6,807 nucleotides of DNA from Emcibacteraceae bacterium (GTDB taxonomy: Bacteria > Pseudomonadota > Alphaproteobacteria > Sphingomonadales > Emcibacteraceae). Location: NCBI GenBank assembly GCA_016763335.1, contig JAESUD010000007.1, forward strand, positions 1 through 6,807. Direction: 5' to 3'. This document shows positions 1 through 6,085 of this stretch, piece after piece (position 1 is the first letter of the stretch; each line of letters starts with the position of its first letter). The position numbers and the translations under genes were made by a program. A model generated the notes under the pieces. The model did no database searches. It was not told the DNA's origin and saw only the letters and a program-made list of their open reading frames with translations.

Positions 1-139
1 AATTTTATAAATTAGAATTATCTAATGTAATCAAGGAAACTACAACCTATCCCTGCCTTGCTAGAAACACATACTGCAGTTATTTTTTGAAAAATTATAA
101 TAGTTTGTGGTGAGGGAGGGTGATAAACGAGAGATACGC
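1..139. other. Non-coding left edge, no gene recognised
   Basis: This stretch lies downstream of the DUF6702 stop codon. I find no coding region with a start, ribosome site and family resemblance. On the minus strand, where a terminator for the peptidase/DUF6702 unit would be expected, there is no GC-rich hairpin followed by a T-run. The only symmetry is a small AT-only inverted repeat (ATTAGA-ATTA-TCTAAT, 11-26), too weak to call. The transcript may end beyond the window or by a Rho-dependent route; that is inference. Confidence 0.5.
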
Positions 140-652
140 TTATTGTTGTTTCGTGAACTCTACGGATAAGAGTTCTACATCTCCGTCGAAAGTTGCGGTT
201 TGAAGTTCTCCCATGCCTTCGACATTGACGGTATTGATCTGATCCGTCCAAATGTCGCGCAAGGCATTATGGATCATGGTAAGGCCTCTAATGTCCTCTG
301 GTGCTTTGACTTCTTGATATACCCAGAAATAGATGCGTTCAATTTCATGACCAACAGCTTTTAGTTTTAATTCTTCACCGTTTAAGGGTTTTATGGCAAA
401 GCGCTTTGCGACATAATTGGCAAATAATTCTTGAGTGTCGGTGGAGTTTCTAATGTCTGCGGTTTTATTAAACAGTATTTGCGCAGCATGTTCGGTATCA
501 TGAATGTAAAAGCGGTGCATGATTTCAAGATTGCCTGTGTTTTTATTAAACAGAACCTTGGTAATAGCCGCGCGTAACTGGTGTGCGAAAACGGGCGTCG
601 TAAACACGCCCGTCATCAATAAAGCCAATGTTATAATGAAAAGTTTTTTCAT
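140..652 (-). CDS. Exported DUF6702 family protein
   Basis: This is a 170-residue protein of the DUF6702 family, whose biochemical role is unknown. Residues 1-23 form a Sec signal peptide: KK near the start, a hydrophobic core, and a likely cut after VFA (A23), leaving a mature protein beginning HQLRA. The mature chain opens with a beta-strand pattern around AAITKVLFNKNTGNLEI, has an HRFYIHDTEHAAQ segment near residues 46-58, and ends with a DIWTDQINTVNVEG stretch and a final strand pair. This order matches what I know of DUF6702 proteins. The length is usual for the family, so it looks complete. There is no lipobox and no further membrane helix, so it is probably soluble in the periplasm. 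Its ATG shares one base with the stop codon of the upstream M1 peptidase (TAATG), and a possible AAGGA site sits about 15 bases upstream, so it is probably translated by coupling. The shared transcript and common export suggest a joint function with the peptidase; that is inference. Confidence 0.85.
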   Translation of the reverse strand: MKKLFIITLALLMTGVFTTPVFAHQLRAAITKVLFNKNTGNLEIMHRFYIHDTEHAAQILFNKTADIRNSTDTQELFANYVAKRFAIKPLNGEELKLKAVGHEIERIYFWVYQEVKAPEDIRGLTMIHNALRDIWTDQINTVNVEGMGELQTATFDGDVELLSVEFTKQQ

Positions 653-654
653 TA
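650..654 (-). other. TAATG stop/start overlap coupling peptidase to DUF6702
   Basis: On the minus strand the peptidase TAA stop (652-654) and the DUF6702 ATG start (650-652) share a single A, reading TAATG. Such overlaps usually mean that ribosomes finishing the first gene restart on the second, which keeps the two products in proportion. The nearest Shine-Dalgarno-like run (AAGGA) is about 15 bases before the ATG, farther than usual, which also favours re-initiation over independent loading. Confidence 0.75.
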
Positions 655-3075
655 ATTGTATTCTTTATCCTTTTCGGTTTTAAGCTCAGTTTTAATATCA
701 TGCATGATATCGCGGCGTTTAAGGCCTTTGCGAGGAGGGCTTTTAAAGGCTTCGATCCGTGATGGGATAAGGCGACGCGGATAATGATTGTTTTCCACAT
801 CAACATCGGCTGTTTCCCAGCGTGGATCGATAACGACTTCTGCCAGTTCTTTATCAAGCACAAGAAGTTTTTTCACAGACTTAGAATTACGACGCCAAAT
901 TTCGGCCGGAATATTATAGGTATCTGTCGAGCCGTCCACATAAGTAAGGCCAAGCAAAATAGGCATTACAAGACCGCCTTTATTTGAAAATTCCAAAACA
1001 TAATAGTTTTTGTTTTCTTTTACGGCGCGGGTAAAGGCTTCTTTTTCCCATGGGTCTAATCCGTTAAGGAAGTCAAAATACTTGTTTCTTTCCTTATTGG
1101 TTACGGTGAACTGGTCATTTTCATCATGAAAATCGCGAACGTCGGGATTACGGTCAACCCATGACATCATTCCGTCTTCTTTATTACGGCTGCTGAATAA
1201 GGATTCTGGTTTTGCATTATTTTCATCGCGACGCCTGGAAAAATCAATGTCCGGGTCTTGGGTATCCATACGCATGGCATAAATGTGATCTAGTGAAATA
1301 TCCACATGATCGGTGGTGTAATACCAACCACGGAAGAACCAATCGAGGTCTACACCTGATGCTTCTTCCATTGTACGGAAGAAATCAGACGGTGTCGGGC
1401 GTTTAAACATCCAGCGGCGGGAATATTCCTTAAAGGCAAAATCAAACAAATCATGGCCAAGAATTGTTTCGCGCAAGATATTAAGCGAGACAGAAGGCTT
1501 GGTATAAGCATTAGGACCAAGACGAAGCACGCTATCAGACTGGGTCATAATGGGTACTTGGTTTTGTGATTTCATATAATCAATCACATCAGATGGTTCC
1601 GTACCGGCCATATCATAATCCCATTCGCGTCCGGCAACACTATCGAGATAGCTATTGAGGCCTTCGTCCATCCACGTCCATTGACGTTCGTCGGAATTGA
1701 CGATCATGGGGAAATACATATGGCCAATTTCATGGATCACCACGCCGATAAGAAACTCTTTTTCAGCGGCGGTATATGTGCGGGTGCCATCATCATGAAG
1801 AATTGTACGGGGACCGTTGAAGGTAATCATCGGATATTCCATGCCACCGACAGGACCGTTTACAGAAATGGCGACCGGGTAGGGGTAATCAAAAGTTACA
1901 CGGGAATAAACTTCGAGCGTATGAATAATAACCTCTGTTGAATATTTTTCCCATAACTCGCCGCCCTCTTTAGGGAAGAAAGACATTGCCATAACAAACG
2001 GGTTAACGGCGCCGCCTTGGTTATAACCTTTAGCGTCCCACGCAAATTTACGTGAAGTTGCCCAAGCAAAATCACGGACATTTTTTGCTTTAAAATGCCA
2101 TGTTTTTGCCCCTGAAGTGCCTTCTTTTTCGTTATTTAAAGCTTCTGCGGGGGTGACAATATAAACGGGAGTGTCAGCAGTTTTTGCTTGCTCTAAACGG
2201 TCACGTTGTTCATCTGATAGTACGTCATTTGCATTTTGTAATATGCCGGTTGATCCGACGATATGATCGTCAGGAACAGTAAGCGTTACGTCAAAATCAC
2301 CAAATTCTTGTGTAAATTCGCCTGAACCAAGAAACTCTTGTGTTGTCCATGCTTCATAGTCTGTATAGGCGCCCATGCGTGGGTACCACTGGGACATTTC
2401 ATAAATATAACCACCGCCATCGATTTCATCATCGGGGAAATGTTCATAACCACCACGACCACCCATGGCTTTGTTTTCAATAATGTTAAAGGCATAATCA
2501 ACGGTGAATGTTATTGCGGTACCAGATTTAAGAACATTTGGTAAATCAACGCGCATTTTTGTGCCAACAATTGTATGTCTTAGGTCACGTCCTGCCGATT
2601 TTACGGAATTAATTTCAAATCCATATTCCTGATCAGCCAAGCTTTGCTGACTACGCAGCTGCCCGAGGCTAAGGCGGCCGGGTTTACCATCAAATCCTTT
2701 GAGTGTTGTTGGAGCGCTGTTGAATGTAGCAGATCTATTTTGCATGGAATTTTTGTTAAAACGGTTTTGGTCAAGCTGCACCCAAAGAAAACGCATGTTA
2801 TCAGGTGAGTTGTTATGATAGGTAACTTCCACGTTGCCGGTAATGCGGTGCTGGTTTTCGTCGAGAGTAACGTTAATTACATAATCTGCGCGTTGTTGCC
2901 AATATTCATGGCCGGGTTCACCGCCAGCGGTTCTATAAGTATTTGCCGTTGGTAGAATTTCATCCAGTTGGCGGAATTTATCTACAAAATTACCTTTAGT
3001 TTGTTGTACTTGTGCAACAGAGATCCCGGCAATTGATAGGCAAAGTGTCATTAAAACAATTATCTTGCGAAACAT
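652..3075 (-). CDS. Exported M1 family zinc metallopeptidase (aminopeptidase N-like)
   Basis: This is an 807-residue M1-family (gluzincin) metallopeptidase, expected to remove N-terminal amino acids from peptides in the envelope. Residues 1-21 are a Sec signal peptide with a likely cut after SVA (A21) and no lipobox cysteine at the site. An N-terminal beta-sandwich domain follows, with typical text around residues 60-100 (YVINVTLDE, ITGNVEVTYHNN). The exopeptidase motif is GGMEYP (410-415), a variant of the classical GAMEN. The zinc site is HEIGH (H448, E449, H452) with the third ligand E471 in WMDEGLNSY, giving the exact HExxH-x18-E spacing. Y524 in AYTKPSVSLNILRE is the likely transition-state tyrosine. 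The C-terminal 200 residues hold a charged, DEN-rich insertion, a predicted beta domain ending near ADVDVENNHYPRR, and a lysine-rich tail. All catalytic residues are present. GGGAG-like ribosome site GGGAG (3086-3090) lies 10 bases before the ATG. It is first in a two-gene unit with the DUF6702 gene. Substrate is not predictable. Confidence 0.92.
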   Translation of the reverse strand: MFRKIIVLMTLCLSIAGISVAQVQQTKGNFVDKFRQLDEILPTANTYRTAGGEPGHEYWQQRADYVINVTLDENQHRITGNVEVTYHNNSPDNMRFLWVQLDQNRFNKNSMQNRSATFNSAPTTLKGFDGKPGRLSLGQLRSQQSLADQEYGFEINSVKSAGRDLRHTIVGTKMRVDLPNVLKSGTAITFTVDYAFNIIENKAMGGRGGYEHFPDDEIDGGGYIYEMSQWYPRMGAYTDYEAWTTQEFLGSGEFTQEFGDFDVTLTVPDDHIVGSTGILQNANDVLSDEQRDRLEQAKTADTPVYIVTPAEALNNEKEGTSGAKTWHFKAKNVRDFAWATSRKFAWDAKGYNQGGAVNPFVMAMSFFPKEGGELWEKYSTEVIIHTLEVYSRVTFDYPYPVAISVNGPVGGMEYPMITFNGPRTILHDDGTRTYTAAEKEFLIGVVIHEIGHMYFPMIVNSDERQWTWMDEGLNSYLDSVAGREWDYDMAGTEPSDVIDYMKSQNQVPIMTQSDSVLRLGPNAYTKPSVSLNILRETILGHDLFDFAFKEYSRRWMFKRPTPSDFFRTMEEASGVDLDWFFRGWYYTTDHVDISLDHIYAMRMDTQDPDIDFSRRRDENNAKPESLFSSRNKEDGMMSWVDRNPDVRDFHDENDQFTVTNKERNKYFDFLNGLDPWEKEAFTRAVKENKNYYVLEFSNKGGLVMPILLGLTYVDGSTDTYNIPAEIWRRNSKSVKKLLVLDKELAEVVIDPRWETADVDVENNHYPRRLIPSRIEAFKSPPRKGLKRRDIMHDIKTELKTEKDKEYN

Positions 3076-3096
3076 GTAATTTGCGCTCCCATATTA

Positions 3097-3124
3097 TATA
3101 TTTTGAAATTTGATGAAAAATATA
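3097..3124. repeat. AT-rich inverted repeat in the peptidase/SQR divergent spacer
   Basis: TATATTTT (3097-3104) is repeated in inverse as AAAATATA (3117-3124), separated by 12 bases. It lies in the 157-bp spacer between the divergent peptidase and SQR genes, just upstream of the peptidase ribosome site. Such a site could be an operator or part of a promoter, but an 8-bp AT-only repeat can arise by chance in DNA this AT-rich. I could not match it to a named regulator's site. Confidence 0.3.
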
Positions 3125-3220
3125 ACGGGGTGATATGCTCCTGCCTAGTAAATAATAGATTTTTTTATCTTTTCCTGATCTGGGAATTGCGATAAGGTCA
3201 TTTCATATAAAAAAATAATC

Positions 3221-3226
3221 AGGGAG
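3221..3226 (+). promoter_or_regulatory. Ribosome binding site of the SQR gene
   Basis: AGGGAG sits six bases before the ATG at 3233 and is a strong Shine-Dalgarno match. It fixes the start, which lies eight codons before the first FAD-binding strand (YDIVVVGGG), the normal distance for this family. No transcription promoter with good -35 and -10 elements at proper spacing was found upstream. Confidence 0.7.
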
Positions 3227-3232
3227 ATCAAA

Positions 3233-4485
3233 ATGAGTGAACAGGGTAATTCATATGATATAGTCGTTGTTGGTGGTGGTTCTGCGGGTATTGCTACTAT
3301 TTCAAGTCTTTTAAAACGACGGTATTGGTTAAATATTGCGGTTATAGAGCCAAAAGAAGAACATCATTATCAACCGGGCTGGACCATGGTGGGTGGCGGT
3401 ATATTTGTCACAGATGAAACTGTGAGGTCGCAAAAAAGCGTAACACCAAAAGGCGTAACCTGGATAAAAGATGAAGTGAGCAGCTTTGATCCCGATAATA
3501 ATAATGTCACCCTTAAATCCGGTGCCACTGTTGGATATGACCATTTAGTGGTTTCGCCGGGGTTGAAACTTAACCTTGATGCGGTTGAGGGGTTGGCTGA
3601 AACAATGGGTAAAAATGGTGTAACATCAAATTACATTTTAGACTCAGCAGCCTATACTTGGGACCTTGTGCAAAGTTTTAAGGGTGGCAAAGCTATTTTT
3701 ACGCAGCCACCATTACCGTTTAAATGCGCCGGTGCCCCGCAAAAGGCCATGTATCTGAGTTGTGATGAATGGTTGAAAATGGGCGTTCTTGAAGATAGTG
3801 ATGTTGAATTCTGTAGTGCAGGGCCAGCATTATTCGGGGTCGCAGATTATATACCGCCATTAATGAAATATGTTGATAAATACAATATTCAACTTAATTT
3901 CGGCTGCAACCTTGTAGCCGTAGATGGCGACCGTAAAGTGGCAACATTCGCGGTAACGGATGCGGACGGAAAATCAAGTAGAGTAGAAAAAGAATTTGAT
4001 ATGCTGCATGTTTGTCCGCCGCAATGTGCACTTGATTTTGTTGCAAAAGCCCGCTTGCCGCGGATAACGGGTTTTTATCAGTTGATATTCATACGCTTCA
4101 ACATACAAAATTTAGTAATGTTTTTGGTGTTGGTGATACAATTGCGACCTTAAACGCAAAAACAGCGGCAGCAGCCCGTAAACAGGCCGTTGTCGTGGCC
4201 GAAAATTTAATTTCTGTGATGGACGGTAAAGAACCGAATTCACTATATGATGGATATGGATCTTGCCCGCTTACAGTCACGAAAGGTAAGATCATTCTGG
4301 CCGAATTTGGTTATGGCGGTAAAATCATGCCGACATTCCCGAGTTGGGTGAATAACACATTTAAAGCAACCAGACGGGCATGGGTGTTAAAGGCAGATAT
4401 CCCGCCGCATGTATATTGGAATTATATGCTTAAAGGTAATGAGGTTTTTGCAGGGTCAAAGAAAAAAGAAGAAGAGCAGCACTAA
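3233..4485 (+). pseudogene. sqr: Sulfide:quinone oxidoreductase (SQR), broken by a -1 frameshift
   Basis: SQR is a flavoprotein on the inner membrane that oxidises sulfide and passes electrons to quinone. This copy resembles the human SQOR-like branch. The FAD-binding Rossmann motif GGGSAGIA is at residues 14-21, followed by IEPKEEHHYQPGWTMVGGG. The first redox cysteine is C165 in FKCAGAPQKAMYLS. The reading frame from 3233 is clean to K272 (codon 4046-4048), then turns to nonsense and stops at 4151-4153, giving a 306-residue product. Moving to the -1 frame at 4048 restores the family sequence at once: SPLAADNGFLSVD, the FAD motif VFGVGD (D302), the second redox cysteine C345 in GSCPLTV, and a C-terminal LKADIPPHVYWNYMLKG membrane-associating region, ending at 4483-4485. 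The joined protein has 417 residues, normal for the family. The truncated form lacks D302, C345 and the membrane region, so it should be inactive. One A is missing from the run at 4045-4048; this may be a real mutation or a homopolymer sequencing error. No signal peptide is present. Confidence 0.88.
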
Positions 4486-4514
4486 GTATACTTCATTAGA
4501 AAGATGTTAAAATA

Positions 4515-4546
4515 GAAAAGGCCCCATTACATAATGGGGCCTTTTC
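4515..4546. terminator. Bidirectional intrinsic terminator between SQR and the PLP enzyme
   Basis: A perfect 14-bp stem (4515-4528 pairing with 4533-4546) closes a four-base ACAT loop. The core is GGCCCC/GGGGCC, flanked by A-rich sequence on the left and a T-rich run (CTTTTCTT) on the right. On the opposite strand the stem is followed by CTTTTCTATTTT. It begins 29 bases after the SQR stop and 19 bases before the 3' end of the convergent PLP-enzyme gene, so it can end transcription from both sides. Confidence 0.9.
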
Positions 4547-4565
4547 TTCGAAAATTATTTTTGTT

Positions 4566-5909
4566 TTAGAGCGCGTCTATGGCTGTTTTCATTGCATTTA
4601 AGGCACCATGTAACTTAGCGTGAGTTGTTCCAAGGTTCATACGCATGTAACCAACGCCATTTTTACCATAGTTTTCACCAGGATTGACGTTTACGCCTGC
4701 TTTTTCAATAAAGAACGCTTTAAGCAAATCACCAACTCTTTGTCCTTCTTCTGCACCGCCAAGTTTTTTGGCAACTGCGGAACAGTCAAGCCATGCAAGA
4801 TAAGTACCTTCATGAACTTTATATTTCACGTCTTTCATATTCTCAGCACAGAATTTTTCAAGGAAATGTGAATTGCCGTCAATATAACTACGCATATCAT
4901 CCATATATTGTGCACCATGCTTATAAGCAGCATTGGCAGCAATTGTTCCCATAGTGTGGAGCAGGCCGCGTTGATGGCCTTCTGATTTAACTTTATCCAT
5001 ATATTCTGTGTTATCAGTAAACATATAGCCAGTTCTATGAGCTGCCAGATTAAATGATTTGCTGGTAGATTTAAGCGTGAAGCTATTCATGGCATATTCT
5101 TCACCAAGTGAAGCATATGGAATATATTTTGAATGTTTATTGACAAAATCACAATGAATTTCGTCGGCAACAACAAGAACACCTCTGCTATTACAAATAT
5201 CACCCATTTTTTTCATTTCATCAGCGGTCCAGCAATTACCCGTTGGGTTTTGTGGATTACAAAGAAGAAAAACTTTAATATCATCGGCATCAATTTGTTC
5301 AGCCATAAGGTCATAATCAACTTCATAACGGCCATCGACAAGCTTAAGTGGGTTTTCAACTTCCATAAACTGTGCAGAATGAATGACGGAGAAGAAACCA
5401 CTATATCCTGGTGTATGTATAAGGACCTTGGCACCACCCGGATTAAAAGACCTTAGTATGCTAAGAACGCCATCAAGAACACCGATACAGTTAACAATAT
5501 TTCCTTTTGGAACACCTTGGTCATAACGTGTTTTATTCCATGCGACGATATTATCAAGATAGTCGGCTGGTGGACCTTCATAGCCCCAGTTTTGATGATT
5601 AAGACGTTTTTGAAGCGCTTCTGTAATATGCGGAAGCGTTCTAAAATCCATATCGGCAACACCCATAGGGAATTTTACGTCATGAGGACGGTTTGCTTTA
5701 CGAATACCGTCCCATTTGGCATCGCCGGAACCAATTCTATTAAAGTCTTCGTTTAGATCATAAGCCACGGACATAGACGTATGTCCCATGCCCTTAGCCG
5801 ATGCGCTGAACGGTATGGCAACGCCACTGCCGATTGCACTGCCTAGCAAGGCTGTTGCCCCAGCACTTTTCATAAAAAAGCGGCGATTAAGTTTAGATTT
5901 TTCAGTCAT
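4566..5909 (-). CDS. Tat-exported MalY/PatB-like PLP-dependent aminotransferase/C-S lyase
   Basis: This is a 447-residue fold-type-I PLP enzyme of the class I/II aminotransferase superfamily, closest in pattern to MalY/PatB cystathionine beta-lyases. The family text PMGVADMDF appears near residues 81-89. CNPQNPTG contains N221, which contacts the cofactor. ADEIHCDF holds D249, which would pair with the pyridine nitrogen. K284 in STSKSFNLAAHRTGY is the Schiff-base lysine, and R423 in GYMRMNLG is the likely carboxylate-binding arginine. All core residues are present. Residues 1-38 are a twin-arginine signal: NRRFFMK (8-14), a mildly hydrophobic alanine/glycine stretch, and a likely cut after SASA (A38). 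MalY-type enzymes are usually about 390 residues and cytoplasmic, so the extra ~50 residues are this leader. Tat export fits a protein that binds PLP and folds before export. A GGGAG site (5916-5920) six bases upstream sets the start, which includes the Tat leader. It might instead be a true aminotransferase or another beta-lyase; substrate is unknown. It stands alone, convergent with SQR. Confidence 0.87.
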   Translation of the reverse strand: MTEKSKLNRRFFMKSAGATALLGSAIGSGVAIPFSASAKGMGHTSMSVAYDLNEDFNRIGSGDAKWDGIRKANRPHDVKFPMGVADMDFRTLPHITEALQKRLNHQNWGYEGPPADYLDNIVAWNKTRYDQGVPKGNIVNCIGVLDGVLSILRSFNPGGAKVLIHTPGYSGFFSVIHSAQFMEVENPLKLVDGRYEVDYDLMAEQIDADDIKVFLLCNPQNPTGNCWTADEMKKMGDICNSRGVLVVADEIHCDFVNKHSKYIPYASLGEEYAMNSFTLKSTSKSFNLAAHRTGYMFTDNTEYMDKVKSEGHQRGLLHTMGTIAANAAYKHGAQYMDDMRSYIDGNSHFLEKFCAENMKDVKYKVHEGTYLAWLDCSAVAKKLGGAEEGQRVGDLLKAFFIEKAGVNVNPGENYGKNGVGYMRMNLGTTHAKLHGALNAMKTAIDAL

Positions 5910-5942
5910 TTTTTACTCCCAAATTGTTATATTATTGCAAAT

Positions 5943-5971
5943 AATAAACACTATTATGTTATGGGTGTCAA
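5943..5971 (-). promoter_or_regulatory. Sigma70-type promoter for the PLP-enzyme gene
   Basis: On the minus strand a perfect -35 hexamer TTGACA (5966-5971) is followed after 17 bases by TTTATT (5943-5948), matching four of six -10 positions. The predicted transcription start falls near 5936, leaving a leader of about 26 bases with the GGGAG ribosome site inside it. Spacing and position are good; the -10 is only moderate and the region is AT-rich, so this is a prediction. Confidence 0.45.
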
Positions 5972-6085
5972 TGAGGGCTATTTCTAAGAAAGGTAAAATA
6001 GAATAAGATTTTTCTATGAAGGATGGCAACGGAGTATTATATAAGTATGCATAATTAATTAATTCTATCATCAGGTCGTTTCAGA

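Noticed and set aside
11..26. Small inverted repeat ATTAGA-ATTA-TCTAAT at the left edge as a terminator or operator.
   Set aside because: The stem is only six AT-rich pairs with no following T-run; expected by chance in this composition.
82..95. ATTTTTTGAAAAAT symmetry as a terminator for the peptidase/DUF6702 unit.
   Set aside because: It has no GC pairs and effectively no loop, so it would not form a stable RNA hairpin.
109..124. G-rich run GGTGAGGGAGGG as a G-quadruplex.
   Set aside because: Only two GGG tracts and one GG are present; four tracts are needed.
3110..3139. TTGATG-N18-TATGCT as a plus-strand promoter for SQR.
   Set aside because: Each hexamer matches only four of six positions and the spacer is 18 bases in AT-rich DNA; too weak to list.
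3170..3220. A SqrR/BigR-type sulfide-responsive operator upstream of SQR.
   Set aside because: I could find no ATTC-N8-GAAT-like palindrome; the nearest GAAT and ATTT elements have wrong spacing.
4195..4485. A separate small gene starting with GTG at 4195.
   Set aside because: Its sequence is the C-terminal end of SQR, in frame with the region restored after the frameshift, and it has no ribosome site of its own.
4620..5456. Open frames on the plus strand across the PLP-enzyme gene.
   Set aside because: They lie opposite a full-length gene with all catalytic motifs, lack ribosome sites and resemble no family.
6016..6054. A 12-codon open frame (ATGAAGGATGGC... to TAA) upstream of ppx, a possible leader peptide.
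   Set aside because: There is no ribosome binding site before the ATG, no run of regulatory codons and no attenuator-like hairpin after it, so it is probably chance.
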